Notes: generated by a model from the letters alone, not told the origin. Counted from the first letter of the stretch, positions 1 to 11,128 are shown. The stretch is DNA of 64,000 nucleotides from Bacillus sp. SD088 (GCF_017355205.1 NZ_JADIJK010000003.1:62001-126000); one strand, 5' to 3'. Made by a program: numbers and translations.

Positions 1-2152
<2,152 letters not shown>

Positions 2153-2169
2153 TATGATCCTCCTAACAC

Positions 2170-2952
2170 TTATGCTTCTTGACCAACTGTTTCGTCTTCA
2201 ATTCCTAGCTCTTCTTTAATCCAATCATACCCTTGTGCTTCTAGTTTTTGTGCAAGCTCTGGACCACCAGATTTTACAACACGGCCTTGCATCATCACAT
2301 GCACCTTGTCAGGGGTGATATAATTTAGAAGACGTTGGTAGTGAGTAATGATCATGCAACCGAATTCGCTGGAACGCATTTCATTAATTCCTTTTGAAAC
2401 AATTTTCAATGCGTCAATATCAAGACCTGAATCGATCTCATCAAGAATCGCAATCGCTGGTTGGATCATCATTAGCTGTAAAATTTCATTCCGTTTCTTT
2501 TCCCCACCAGAGAATCCTTCATTTAAATAGCGTTGCGCCATATCAGGATCCATCTCTAATAAATCCATTTTGCTATCCATTTCTTTAATAAATTTCATTA
2601 AAGAAATTTCATTACCTTCCCCGCGACGAGCATTGATGGAAGATCGAAGGAAATCGGCATTGGTTACACCGCTGATTTCACTTGGATATTGCATCGCAAG
2701 GAAAAGGCCAGCTAAAGCGCGCTCATCCACTTCCATTTCTAATACATCTTTACCGTCCAAATGAATAGAACCGCTTGTCACTTCATATTTGGGATGGCCC
2801 ATAATCGCAGAAGCCAACGTTGATTTACCGGTCCCGTTTGGCCCCATTACTGCGTGAATTTCCCCGCCCTTTATTTCTAGGTTTACACCTTTTAAAATCT
2901 CTTTACCTTCGATCTCCACGTGAAGATCTTTAATAACTAATGTTGAAGCCAT
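2170..2952 (-). CDS. sufC: Fe-S cluster assembly ATPase SufC
   Basis: An ABC-type ATPase of 260 residues without membrane segments; it powers the SufBCD scaffold. Walker A is GPNGTGKST, the signature is FSGGEKKRNE, and Walker B is AILDEIDSGLDID, the SufC variant. Two ATGs are possible. The first (2958) lies one base after GGAGG, too close, while the second (2952) lies seven bases away and gives MASTLVIKDLHVE, matching the family N-terminus, so 2952 is used. It is first in the suf operon behind a good vegetative promoter. Confidence 0.96.
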   Translation of the reverse strand: MASTLVIKDLHVEIEGKEILKGVNLEIKGGEIHAVMGPNGTGKSTLASAIMGHPKYEVTSGSIHLDGKDVLEMEVDERALAGLFLAMQYPSEISGVTNADFLRSSINARRGEGNEISLMKFIKEMDSKMDLLEMDPDMAQRYLNEGFSGGEKKRNEILQLMMIQPAIAILDEIDSGLDIDALKIVSKGINEMRSSEFGCMIITHYQRLLNYITPDKVHVMMQGRVVKSGGPELAQKLEAQGYDWIKEELGIEDETVGQEA

Positions 2953-3024
2953 GATCATACCTCCGTATCGAGATTGTGATTTTTTATTTGAATGAGTATT
3001 TCTTTTCTTTTACTCCTCTCCCAT

Positions 3025-3053
3025 CTTAAACCATTTTAAAATTATTATCAACT
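3025..3053 (-). promoter_or_regulatory. SigA-type promoter of the suf operon
   Basis: On the minus strand a -35 box TTGATA (3048-3053) and a -10 box TAAGAT (3025-3030) are separated by exactly 17 bases, about 75 bases before the sufC start. Assigned from sequence only. Confidence 0.7.
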
Positions 3054-3093
3054 AGGGAGGGTTTTTCCACTATGTAACTCTTTTTTAAAAAAC

Positions 3094-3131
3094 GCGTTAA
3101 AAAAGGCTGGCATATAAAATGCCAACCTTGT
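3094..3131 (-). terminator. Rho-independent terminator upstream of suf
   Basis: On the minus strand AAGGTTGGCAT and ATGCCAGCCTT pair around a short A/T loop, followed by a run of six T. It would end transcripts coming from the small frameshifted gene at 3176-3380 and insulate the suf operon. Confidence 0.75.
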
Positions 3132-3175
3132 AATTCTAGGTTTCTACGTTTATTAAGGTCAGTTTAATTGATTTC

Positions 3176-3380
3176 TTAAACATGTATTTTCCGTTCTAAA
3201 TCCGATGCCACTCTTTGAGAACGCAAGTAGTCTTTTTCTCGTTTTTTCTCAATCGTCATTCGAATGTCATGTTGTCTTTTGTAAACCTCGTAGCCAACTC
3301 CATGCGCCGCATGCATCGCTTTTTCCATACCATCTGTGTACTCAATCTTTAAGGGATTAATTAGGGACCAATCCTTTCAT
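3176..3380 (-). pseudogene. Small frameshifted gene, function unknown
   Basis: A short gene with a plausible start (ATG at 3380, AAAAGG seven bases upstream) reads MKGLVPN and stops. In the +1 frame an open stretch continues through EYTDGMEKAMHAAHGVGYEV and MTIEKKREKDYLRSQ to a stop at 3176. Removing one C from the CCC at 3364-3366 joins both into a charged 67-residue protein. I do not recognise the family. A terminator follows directly, which supports a real transcription unit. Alternatives are translation from the inner ATG at 3328, or a base-calling error. Confidence 0.5.
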
Positions 3381-3619
3381 TTTTTGACCTTTTTAAATAT
3401 CTTCTAAAGGTCATTTTTTCATTGCCCTTTTTACGTTCCCTATTATAAACGATAAAAAACAAATAAGAAAATAGAAAATTTCGTACAATACAAGCCTTAA
3501 CACGTACAATATAGGGGTTAAAACGCTTTTTTGTGCAAAAGTATCTATTTAAAAAACTCTATCTAAAGACCTATAAAACTAGGACTAAAAACCTATAAAA
3601 CAGAGCTTTTTTGAAATTA

Positions 3620-3925
3620 TTAAGGCAGATGTAATTGCTCATATAAATATGGAACAGAGTGAAAGGCATAGATTTTGTTTTCAATTTTCCCTTTATTTAA
3701 TTGAATCAGACACGGAACACTTTCAATTGAAAATTGTTCAGCGATTTCTGGTAAATAATTAAGATCCGCTTTTTTAAAAGGAGGCTCCGCCATCATTTGT
3801 TCGACAATTCCCAACATTTTTCCAGCCACTTGACATGTCCCGCATAATGGCGTGTAAAAATAGAGAATCAATGATTGCTTGTTTTCTACGGCTTCTATTA
3901 TTTCATCTTTTGTACATTCTTTCAT
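3620..3925 (-). CDS. yusE: Thioredoxin-like protein, YusE type
   Basis: A 101-residue thioredoxin fold protein with the active-site motif CGTC in the context YTPLCGTCQVAGKM, and a cis-proline region ESVPCLIQL. It is likely a cytoplasmic thiol-disulfide oxidoreductase; the partner is unknown. The position between the suf genes and gcvH matches B. subtilis yusE. A weak AAGGAT ribosome binding site precedes the ATG. No signal peptide is seen. Confidence 0.85.
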   Translation of the reverse strand: MKECTKDEIIEAVENKQSLILYFYTPLCGTCQVAGKMLGIVEQMMAEPPFKKADLNYLPEIAEQFSIESVPCLIQLNKGKIENKIYAFHSVPYLYEQLHLP

Positions 3926-3974
3926 GAAATCATCCTTTTAGAAAAATACATGATCGTTTAACATAATTAAAAAG

Positions 3975-3998
3975 TTTAACCCGCAGATCGCGGGTTAA
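3975..3998 (-). terminator. Terminator after gcvH
   Basis: TTTAACCCGC pairs with GCGGGTTAAA across a four-base loop. On the minus strand it is followed by CTTTTT, so it closes the gcvH transcript 27 bases past its stop. Confidence 0.8.
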
Positions 3999-4024
3999 AA
4001 CGGTGTTTTTATTTAATACTTCTA

Positions 4025-4408
4025 TTATTCCGCACTTGTCATCTCCGCATATTTTTCCGCGGTCATCAGGTTGTCCAGTTCGCTTTTATTCGATGGTTCG
4101 ATAACAATCATCCAAGCTTTTTCATATGGAGATTCATTCACAAATTCAGGGCTATCATCGAGGTCTGCATTGACTTCAACGACTTTCCCACTAAGTGGTG
4201 AATAAAGCTCTGAAACGGTTTTAACAGATTCTACACTACCAAATGGTTCATTCGCTGTGACGCTATCCCCTACTTCAGGAAGCTCGACAAATACGATATC
4301 CCCTAGTTCATCTTGTGCAAATTCTGTAATTCCAATTCTTACTTTTTCTCCTTCTTCTTTCACCCATTCATGCTCTTCTGAATAGAGTAATTCTTTTGGT
4401 GTATTCAT
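4025..4408 (-). CDS. gcvH: Glycine cleavage system H protein
   Basis: This 127-residue lipoyl carrier shuttles the aminomethyl group between P, T and L proteins of glycine cleavage. In Bacillota it also relays octanoyl/lipoyl groups during protein lipoylation. The lipoylated lysine is Lys63 in [15 protein letters not shown], and the [14 protein letters not shown] segment is typical. Length is the family norm. A GGAGG lies seven bases before the ATG. It is flanked by a terminator downstream, so it is probably monocistronic. Confidence 0.97.
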   Translation of the reverse strand: MNTPKELLYSEEHEWVKEEGEKVRIGITEFAQDELGDIVFVELPEVGDSVTANEPFGSVESVKTVSELYSPLSGKVVEVNADLDDSPEFVNESPYEKAWMIVIEPSNKSELDNLMTAEKYAEMTSAE

Positions 4409-4508
4409 CTTGATCCCTCCATAGTAATAATAATCCTATCCAAAAACGACCTTTTTCAACCGTTCTATGTACATTGTTGCATTATCGGTTTTAGGCACTT
4501 CTGTTAGC

Positions 4509-4868
4509 CTAGCTCGTCCAAGTATTGTTGAATTCCTCTTCTTTAAACCCAACGGTCACTGTTTGACCATCTGTAACGATCGGCCTTTTGATTAGCATGC
4601 CATCACTAGATAGGATTTCAAGTAATTCATCTTCTGAAGCTGTACCAATCTTGTCCTTCAATCCAAGCTCCCGATATTTCCTGCCACTTGTATTAAAAAA
4701 CTTTTTTAATGGCAGCCCACTTGCTTGATATAATTTCTCTACTTCATTACGGGATGGAGGCTGCTCGACAATATGTATTTCTTCATATTCTACTCCATGC
4801 TCATCCAGCCATTTTTTAGCTTTTCGACATGTTCCACATTTAGGATACCAATAAAAACGTAAAGCCAC
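4509..4868 (-). CDS. yusI: ArsC/Spx-family protein, YusI type
   Basis: A 119-residue arsenate reductase/Spx-fold protein. It has the redox motif CGTCRKAKKWL near the N-terminus and the LIKRPIVTDG loop found in this family. Role unknown; such proteins are thioredoxin-fold reductases or regulators. I take GTG at 4868 as start, because GGAGAG lies seven bases upstream and the protein then begins ALRFYWYPKCGTC. The upstream ATG at 4898 would put that ribosome binding site inside the gene. The location next to gcvH matches B. subtilis. Confidence 0.88.
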   Translation of the reverse strand: MALRFYWYPKCGTCRKAKKWLDEHGVEYEEIHIVEQPPSRNEVEKLYQASGLPLKKFFNTSGRKYRELGLKDKIGTASEDELLEILSSDGMLIKRPIVTDGQTVTVGFKEEEFNNTWTS

Positions 4869-4952
4869 TAGTATCTCTCCAATCCAAATAGATTGCACTG
4901 ATTATAACATAAAAAATAATCATACACATAGACGAAAGTCTTTTTAATAAAT

Positions 4953-5077
4953 ACCCATGCAAGTTGCAACCAGTTTAATGAGAATTCCGATCAATCATTC
5001 TATGATTGCGATCATTTAGTCGAGATCTTTGGCCATTTAATCTAAAGGCTCGGCCATTAGCTGGGAGGTTTTAACCG
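4953..5077. repeat. Degenerate 21-bp tandem repeat
   Basis: About six diverged units with a 21-base period. The clearest are at 4974, 4994, 5015, 5036 and 5057, sharing a TTTAATC-like start and a CGGCCA/TGGCCA/CGATCA-like end. It fills the space between the fadE terminator and yusI. No coding potential is apparent. Confidence 0.6.
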
Positions 5078-5090
5078 CACCATAAAAAAC

Positions 5091-5138
5091 ACTGAGTTAA
5101 GGTGCTCTCCTGTCGGACAGCGCACCCATCTCAGTGTG
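5091..5138 (-). terminator. Terminator of the fadE transcript
   Basis: A long nested hairpin: CACTGAG/CTCAGTG outer, GGTGC/GCACC middle and CTGTC/GACAG inner. On the minus strand it is followed by TTTTTT, seven bases past the fadE stop. Confidence 0.9.
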
Positions 5139-5144
5139 ATGCGA

Positions 5145-6929
5145 TTAGACAATATAGCGTTCAGCCGCAATTAAGCAATCAGCTGCCGCTCTTTTCTTGG
5201 CAATACTATTAATCGGTGTATGACGAATTAATTTACGCAAAGCAGAATTCATCATCCGGAAGGTATCCCCTTCTTCAATTGCGGCCAGACTCTCCCTCGC
5301 AAATTGCTCCACTTTTATGATTGCCTGTTGGCAAAAGATTTCTGTGTAAAGCAGTTTTTGCTTACTTTTTTCAACACCTGTTTTGGCTATTGCCTTTTCA
5401 GTCCGAACCACAACTGATTCCATCGCATATGCCAAGGAAACAACATCAGCCATCTTACTTAAGATCTCCTGCTCTTGTTCCAATTTCGCGCCAAATTTCT
5501 GGGCACCTAAACCGGCGATCATTAAAGCCACCTTTTTTGCCCCAGTAACTAAGTATTTTTCTTGCTCTAATGGTTCATCTCCCGGCTCTTCTGGCATGAG
5601 CATCATTAATTCTTCTTGCAAGGTTTGGGCTTTTTCTAGCAATGGGAGCTCCCCTTTAAAGGCCATTTTTAAAAAGGTGCCTGGAACGAGCAAACGATTT
5701 ATTTCATTAGTGCCTTCAAAGATCCGATTAATCCGTGAATCGCGATACGCTCTTTCAATCTCGTACTCTTGCATATAACCGTATCCGCCATGAATTTGCA
5801 CACCTTCATCGACTACATGGTCCAATACTTCTGAAGCAAAAAATTTATTCAAAGAGCATTCAATTGCATATTCGCGAATTGATTCAGCCACTTTGCTACC
5901 GTCTTTTACTTCCTCCTCTGTTAACTGGCTCATTTTCTCTTCAAACAAGCCAACGGTTCGATAAACAGAGCTTTCTGCTGCATATAGCTCCGCACCCAAT
6001 GCCCCGAATTTCTCTTTTGTTAAATGAAATTGAGCGATCGGCGTTTGAAATTGTTTTCGTTGATTGGCATACTTTAATGTAATTTCAAGCGCACGTTTAG
6101 ATCCACCAACAGCTCCAACGCCAAGCTTATAACGCCCAATATTCAAGATATTAAAGGCAATCCGATGGCCTTTCCCAGCTTCACCCAAAAGATTTCGGAC
6201 AGGTATTTCTGCATCTTCTAAGATTAACGTCCGTGTAGATGAGCTTTTAATCCCCATTTTCTTTTCTTCCGGGCCGGTAGAGACCCCCGGAAAATCACGT
6301 TCCACAATAAAAGCCGAAAAATGTTTTCCATCAATTTTCGCATAAACAATAAAAAGATCTGCAAAAGCGGAATTGGTGATCCACTGTTTTTCTCCATTTA
6401 AAAGATAATGGGTGCCGGCTTCATTTAATGTAGCTGTTGTTTTCGCTCCTAATGCATCTGAGCCTGATCCCGGTTCTGTTAAGGCATAAGCAGCTAATTT
6501 CTCACCTGTGGCAAGGGCTGGTAGATAGGCTTGCTTTTGCTCTTCATTACCGAACAAAACAATTGGGAGTGAACCAATTCCGACATGGGCGCCATGCGAG
6601 ATCGAAAAACCACCTGCTTGTGACATCGCCTCTGCGATTAAGGAGGAACTGATTTTATCTAACCCTAATCCACCATAATCTTCTGGAACATCCGCTCCTA
6701 ACAGTCCGAGTTCTCCCGCTTTTTTCAGCAATTCGACTGAACGATCAAACTCATGATTCTCTAGGTATTCAACTTGCGGCAAAACCTCCTTCTTAACAAA
6801 ATCATCACTCGTTTTGTAAATCATTTTATGTTCATCTGTATAGTCTTCTGGAGTAAACAATTGCTCAGGCTTCAGTTCTTCAATTAGAAAGGCGCCACCT
6901 TTCATAATTTTCCCAACCTTATTTCCCAT
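5145..6929 (-). CDS. fadE: Acyl-CoA dehydrogenase FadE (AcdA/YusJ)
   Basis: A 594-residue FAD enzyme doing the first beta-oxidation step, oxidising acyl-CoA to trans-2-enoyl-CoA. Domains: N-terminal helical domain to about residue 145, a beta domain with YALTEPGSGSDA (149-160), then the helical domain with RKQF and GGYGYMQEYEIERAYRD (381-397). The catalytic base Glu405 lies in IFEGTNE. A C-terminal extension after about 430 is typical of this long bacterial/VLCAD-like class. AGGAGG lies seven bases before the ATG. It is the last gene of the fadN-fadA-fadE group and is followed by a strong terminator. Confidence 0.95.
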   Translation of the reverse strand: MGNKVGKIMKGGAFLIEELKPEQLFTPEDYTDEHKMIYKTSDDFVKKEVLPQVEYLENHEFDRSVELLKKAGELGLLGADVPEDYGGLGLDKISSSLIAEAMSQAGGFSISHGAHVGIGSLPIVLFGNEEQKQAYLPALATGEKLAAYALTEPGSGSDALGAKTTATLNEAGTHYLLNGEKQWITNSAFADLFIVYAKIDGKHFSAFIVERDFPGVSTGPEEKKMGIKSSSTRTLILEDAEIPVRNLLGEAGKGHRIAFNILNIGRYKLGVGAVGGSKRALEITLKYANQRKQFQTPIAQFHLTKEKFGALGAELYAAESSVYRTVGLFEEKMSQLTEEEVKDGSKVAESIREYAIECSLNKFFASEVLDHVVDEGVQIHGGYGYMQEYEIERAYRDSRINRIFEGTNEINRLLVPGTFLKMAFKGELPLLEKAQTLQEELMMLMPEEPGDEPLEQEKYLVTGAKKVALMIAGLGAQKFGAKLEQEQEILSKMADVVSLAYAMESVVVRTEKAIAKTGVEKSKQKLLYTEIFCQQAIIKVEQFARESLAAIEEGDTFRMMNSALRKLIRHTPINSIAKKRAAADCLIAAERYIV

Positions 6930-6947
6930 GCCAATTCCTCCTTAGAT

Positions 6948-7134
6948 AAAGTGAAACTTCAATTAGTGGGAAGTTCCATCTCCAAGTAATTCAAGATGGA
7001 CTCAAGCTACATTCATCGATCCTGAGGCAAACGCAACATCCTGTCAGCAGAACGAATCGGGCTTTTACTGGCAATAATCTCAAGAGTTTAAATCTTGTTC
7101 TACTTCTTGCAGTAGGGGGAGCTTACTACCAGTT
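6948..7134. repeat. Palindromic-arm repeat (PATE-like) between fadA and fadE
   Basis: Two related arms, around 6959-6985 and 7103-7134, resemble the CTTGAAGTGGG..CTTACTGCCAGTTAA arm found at 29121-29195, 38009-38121 and 42868-42940. The right arm reaches the fadA stop codon, so fadA ends at the repeat boundary. Probably a non-autonomous element end; its identity is inferred from arm similarity only. Confidence 0.45.
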
Positions 7135-8314
7135 AATGCGAGACCAATTCAAACACACCCGCAGCTCCCATTCCTCCGCCAATACACATCGTCACAACTC
7201 CAAATTGCACTTGTCGCCGTTTCATTTCTTGAATAAGGGATAGTGTTAATTTTGTTCCTGTACATCCAAGTGGATGCCCAAGTGCAATCGCTCCTCCATT
7301 CACATTTACGATATCCTCATTGATTCCTAAAGCACGGATGACCTGAATCGCTTGTGAAGCAAAAGCTTCATTCAACTCAAATAACCCGATATCTGCCAAT
7401 TCAAGTCCTGCTAATTTCAATGCTTTTGGCACAGCTTCAATCGGACCGATTCCCATTACCTCTGGTGGAACCCCTGCCACAGCAAAAGAACGGAATTTAG
7501 CGATGGGTTGTAGTTCAAGTGATTTAGCTTTTTCATGGTCCATAACCAATACAGCAGCAGCACCATCACTCATTTGTGAAGAGTTTCCAGCTGTCACAGT
7601 GCCTTTAACAGAAAAGGCTGGCCGAAGCGTCGCTAGCACCTCTGCTGTCGTATCAGCTCGGACGCCTTCATCCTCAGAAAATAAAATTGTCTTTTCCTGG
7701 AGTTTATAATCTGAATCAACCTTTCGTGAGGTCACTTCAACAGGGATGATTTCATCTGCAAATTTTCCTGCTTCTATCGCTTTGGCGGCCTTTTGATGAC
7801 TGCTAACCGCAAAGGCATCCTGTTCCTCGCGGCTAATTCCGTATTTTTTCGCTACTTCCTCAGCTGTATGGCCCATGCTCATATAATATTCAGGTACATT
7901 TTCCGCAATTTTCCGATTCGGACGCACAACATGCCCCATCATTGGCACCAAACTCATCGATTCTGCTCCACCAGCGACAATTGTCTCAGCCTGACCTAAC
8001 ATAATTCTTTCAGCCGCATAAGCAATAGACTGTAAACCTGATGAACAATAGCGATTAATCGTAATTGCTGGAACTGTCTCAGGTAGCCCTGCCAAGGCAC
8101 CAATATACCGCGCCATATTCATTCCTTGTTCCGCTTCTGGCATTGCACAGCCAATAATCAAATCATCAAGCTCTCCATCATAATCTCCTGCCCGCCTCAA
8201 CGTTTCCTTTACGACTAACGCTCCAAGATCATCTGGACGTGTTGAAACCAGCGTCCCCTTCTTGGCCCTTCCAACCGGAGTCCTAGCCCCTGCAACAATC
8301 ACGACCTCTTGCAT
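7133..8314 (-). CDS. fadA: Acetyl-CoA acyltransferase (3-ketoacyl-CoA thiolase) FadA
   Basis: A 393-residue thiolase that cleaves 3-ketoacyl-CoA to acetyl-CoA plus shortened acyl-CoA in beta-oxidation. The nucleophile is Cys90 in [15 protein letters not shown], the GHPLGCTG histidine and the second cysteine of [10 protein letters not shown] are present. Start ATG 8314 has AGGAGG seven bases upstream and gives [15 protein letters not shown]; an upstream ATG at 8332 has no such site. The last codons (VSH, stop) lie at the edge of a repeat element. It follows fadN, separated by a 203-bp repeat. Confidence 0.95.
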   Translation of the reverse strand: MQEVVIVAGARTPVGRAKKGTLVSTRPDDLGALVVKETLRRAGDYDGELDDLIIGCAMPEAEQGMNMARYIGALAGLPETVPAITINRYCSSGLQSIAYAAERIMLGQAETIVAGGAESMSLVPMMGHVVRPNRKIAENVPEYYMSMGHTAEEVAKKYGISREEQDAFAVSSHQKAAKAIEAGKFADEIIPVEVTSRKVDSDYKLQEKTILFSEDEGVRADTTAEVLATLRPAFSVKGTVTAGNSSQMSDGAAAVLVMDHEKAKSLELQPIAKFRSFAVAGVPPEVMGIGPIEAVPKALKLAGLELADIGLFELNEAFASQAIQVIRALGINEDIVNVNGGAIALGHPLGCTGTKLTLSLIQEMKRRQVQFGVVTMCIGGGMGAAGVFELVSH

Positions 8315-8346
8315 GTTATTCCTCCTCACCATCTCTGTAAAAGGAT

Positions 8347-8549
8347 GTTCAAAAAGTCCGGTAAAAATGACACTGCGAATTTCTTCGTTGGCTAGCTTTT
8401 CCGCTACTCACGTATTAACTGCATACGTTCCGCTGCTCAAAGCTACGCCGCCTTGAACTTTCGACGTACAGGATGTACTAGTGTCGGTGTTGCTGACAGG
8501 ACGTCAGCGTCTTTAACCGACTTGGTCCTTTTTATCCTCCCTTTTGAAC
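8347..8549. repeat. GTTCAAAAAG-ended repeat, copy 1 (203 bp)
   Basis: Imperfect inverted ends start with GTTCAAAAAG at 8347 and close with the complement at 8549. Most of it matches the shorter copy at 15298-15441. It carries an extra segment of about 60 bases (8461-8521). That segment includes GTACAGGATGTAC, also found at 22555, and a nested hairpin at 8483-8521 built like those of the modular repeats elsewhere in the window. It lies between fadN and fadA. Confidence 0.8.
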
Positions 8550-8591
8550 ACGCTCTGTAAAATAGAATACCTCTACGATTATAAGAATCTA

Positions 8592-10925
8592 TTAATTTCT
8601 TAACGGCTTTCCTTTCATCAGCATATATTGCATCCGTTCTTGTGATTTTGGTTCAGAGACAAGTTGGATAAATGCCTCCCGTTCAAGGTTTAATAAATAT
8701 TGTTCATCGACTACTGTTCCGTACGGCAGATTTCCTCCAGCAATCACATATGCCAGTTTTTTGGCAATTTTCATATCATGCTCTGAAATATATCCAGATA
8801 ACCTCATCGCCTCTGCTCCTACTAATAAAGCAGCATACCCGGTTTCTCCTGTCACCGGAATTTTCTCAGGTGCAGGTGGTTGATAGCCTTGCTCATATAA
8901 TGTGATCACCCATTGTTTAGCGTCCCAAAGCTGGTGGTCAGCATTTACACTAATACCATCCGTATGTGTTAAAAAGTTGTTTTCAATCGCTTCCTCCGCT
9001 GAGGTGGACACTTTTGCCAGTGCGATCGTTTCAAAAACACGATTCGCAACCGCTTGTAAATCTACTTCAACTCCCTCAGGGATGTTTCTTAAAATGTTGA
9101 GATATAATTCCTTATTGCCCCCACCTCCAGGAATTAACCCAACACCTGTTTCCACAAGGCCAATATAGGTTTCCATCGAAGCTTGAATATGTGTTGCAGG
9201 TAAACTCACCTCTGCGCCTCCACCAAGCGTCATACCAAATGGAGCAATAACGACTGGTCTTTCACTATATTTAATCCGCAACATCGCCTCTTGAAACTTC
9301 CGTACAATAAGGTCAACTTCAAATACATCATCATCCTGAGCAGCCATCAATATCATCGCAATATTGGCTCCCACACAAAAGTTTTTCCCCTGGTTGCCAA
9401 TCACAAGCCCTTTATAGTTTTTCTCCACTTCGTCAATTGCATAGTTGATCATCTGAATAATGTCAAAGCCAATCGCATTATTAGGGGATTGGAATTCTAA
9501 TAACAGGACTTCATCACCAATATCTATTAAGTTGGCTCCACTATTTTTCTTTACGATCCTTCCTTGCTTTTCTAATAAACGTAAATCAATCTCCTTCGGG
9601 TTCTTTTTAACAGGTTGATATTCTCCATTCCTTCCATAAAAATGCTCATCATGATAGAAGGAGGTGTGTCCGTTTTCCACCATGGTTTTAACCCAGTCTG
9701 GGACGCCAATACCCTCTGCCCCCATCTTTTCTACTGCTTTTTCAACATCGATCGCATCCCATAATTCAAACGGACCGATTCTCCAACCAAACCCCCATTT
9801 CATCGCCTGATCAATCGCGACAAGATCATCGGCAATCTCCCCGACTAACTCGGCAGAAATCGTCAGGACAGGTGCAATAATTTTCCAAAGAAATTGACCT
9901 GCTGGGTCATCAGAATACAACAAGGTTTGTAAACGTCTCTCAAGTCCCTTTGCCTGTTTGGCCATTTCCAAGCCAGTTGTTTTTAATTTCTTTCGTGGCT
10001 GATATTCAAAGGTTTCTGGGTTTAGTTCCAAAATATCCTTTCCTTTTTTCCAATAAAATCCTTTACCAGCTTTACTTCCAAGTAAATGTTGTTTTTCCAT
10101 TTCCTTCATAAATTCCGGGATCGCAAAAACCTGCTTTTCCGCCCCATTAACCTTGTCAAAAACGTTCTGTGCGACATGGATAAACGTATCCAGCCCAACA
10201 ACATCAAGAGTACGAAAAGTGGCACTCTTTGGCCGCCCAAGCAAGGTTCCTGTAATGGAATCCACCTCTCCGATGCTTAAACCAGCAGCCAACATCTCGC
10301 GTACGGTTACAAGCAATCCATAGGTGCCGATTCGGTTGGCAATAAAGTTAGGCGTATCCTTTGCCTCGACAACTCCTTTTCCCAGTACATCTTCCCCGAA
10401 CCGTTTCATAAAATTCAGTACCTCTTGATTAGTGTGTTTAGTCGGAATCACTTCAAGCAATTTCAAATAGCGTGGCGGATTAAAGAAATGAGTGCCTAGA
10501 AAATGCGCTTGGAAATCCTTAGACTGCCCTTCTGCCATTGCTTCAACCGAAATGCCAGACGTATTCGAACTCACAACACTCCCTGCTCGTCGGTGTTGAT
10601 CAATTAATTTTAATACTTGCCTTTTCACTTCCAGTTTTTCAACTACTACTTCAATAATCCAATCAACATCCGTTAACTTTTCGATATCATCTTCCATATT
10701 TCCTGGCGTAATCAAAGACAAGCGTTTCTTATGTGTAAGAGGAGCTGGTTTATCTTTCAATAATCTTTTTAAAGCCGTATTGGCCAACAGATTACGGTCA
10801 CCTGCCTCATCCGGCACAACGTCTAATAATAAAGTCGGGATACCTACATTCGCCAAATGAGCAGCAATTCCTGCTCCCATTACACCTGAGCCAATCACAG
10901 CCACCTTTTTAATTCGGTCAATCAA
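8592..10925 (-). CDS. fadN: 3-hydroxyacyl-CoA dehydrogenase / enoyl-CoA hydratase FadN
   Basis: A 777-residue bifunctional beta-oxidation enzyme. The N-terminal NAD-dependent 3-hydroxyacyl-CoA dehydrogenase has GSGVMGAGIAAHL near residue 10, SSNTSG and GTHFFNP. The C-terminal crotonase domain has CVGANIAMI and GLIPGGGGNKEL, the order opposite to E. coli FadB. Start TTG 10925 is chosen because AGGAGG lies eight bases upstream; the ATG at 10958 would place that site inside the gene. It is preceded by a FadR-like operator and a promoter, so it heads the fad operon. Confidence 0.95.
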   Translation of the reverse strand: MIDRIKKVAVIGSGVMGAGIAAHLANVGIPTLLLDVVPDEAGDRNLLANTALKRLLKDKPAPLTHKKRLSLITPGNMEDDIEKLTDVDWIIEVVVEKLEVKRQVLKLIDQHRRAGSVVSSNTSGISVEAMAEGQSKDFQAHFLGTHFFNPPRYLKLLEVIPTKHTNQEVLNFMKRFGEDVLGKGVVEAKDTPNFIANRIGTYGLLVTVREMLAAGLSIGEVDSITGTLLGRPKSATFRTLDVVGLDTFIHVAQNVFDKVNGAEKQVFAIPEFMKEMEKQHLLGSKAGKGFYWKKGKDILELNPETFEYQPRKKLKTTGLEMAKQAKGLERRLQTLLYSDDPAGQFLWKIIAPVLTISAELVGEIADDLVAIDQAMKWGFGWRIGPFELWDAIDVEKAVEKMGAEGIGVPDWVKTMVENGHTSFYHDEHFYGRNGEYQPVKKNPKEIDLRLLEKQGRIVKKNSGANLIDIGDEVLLLEFQSPNNAIGFDIIQMINYAIDEVEKNYKGLVIGNQGKNFCVGANIAMILMAAQDDDVFEVDLIVRKFQEAMLRIKYSERPVVIAPFGMTLGGGAEVSLPATHIQASMETYIGLVETGVGLIPGGGGNKELYLNILRNIPEGVEVDLQAVANRVFETIALAKVSTSAEEAIENNFLTHTDGISVNADHQLWDAKQWVITLYEQGYQPPAPEKIPVTGETGYAALLVGAEAMRLSGYISEHDMKIAKKLAYVIAGGNLPYGTVVDEQYLLNLEREAFIQLVSEPKSQERMQYMLMKGKPLRN

Positions 10926-10943
10926 AAAACATTCCTCCTTTTT

Positions 10944-10961
10944 TGAATGAACAATCATTCA
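10944..10961 (-). promoter_or_regulatory. FadR operator of fadN
   Basis: TGAATGAACAATCATTCA is an 18-base inverted repeat with perfect seven-base arms. It matches the B. subtilis FadR (TetR family) operator pattern TGAATGA-N4-TCATTCA as I know it. It lies between the promoter and the fadN ribosome binding site, where a repressor released by long-chain acyl-CoA would block transcription. Confidence 0.88.
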
Positions 10962-11005
10962 TTTTTTCGTAAAAAAGTAATACGAAGATCCTCGTTGGTA
11001 TTATC

Positions 11006-11034
11006 AATATATCGAAAAGTGTATCCGCTTGCAA
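11006..11034 (-). promoter_or_regulatory. Promoter of the fad operon
   Basis: On the minus strand TTGCAA (11029-11034), 17 bases, then TATATT (11006-11011), placed upstream of the FadR operator. Confidence 0.6.
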
Positions 11035-11128
11035 TAGGAATAAATTACTGACGGTTTACACAAAATACCCCATCTGCTTTACACTTTATTATTGAACATT
11101 CTTGAGTAATGCTGAAATTAAAACCTTG

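Noticed and set aside
5383-5778. Plus-strand open frame of 131 codons inside fadE
   Set aside because: Antisense to fadE, no start signals, serine/proline-rich shadow composition.
8262-8456. Plus-strand open frame at the fadA start
   Set aside because: Covers the fadA start and repeat DNA on the opposite strand; a similar frame appears at the second repeat copy (15258-15452), so it comes from the repeat.
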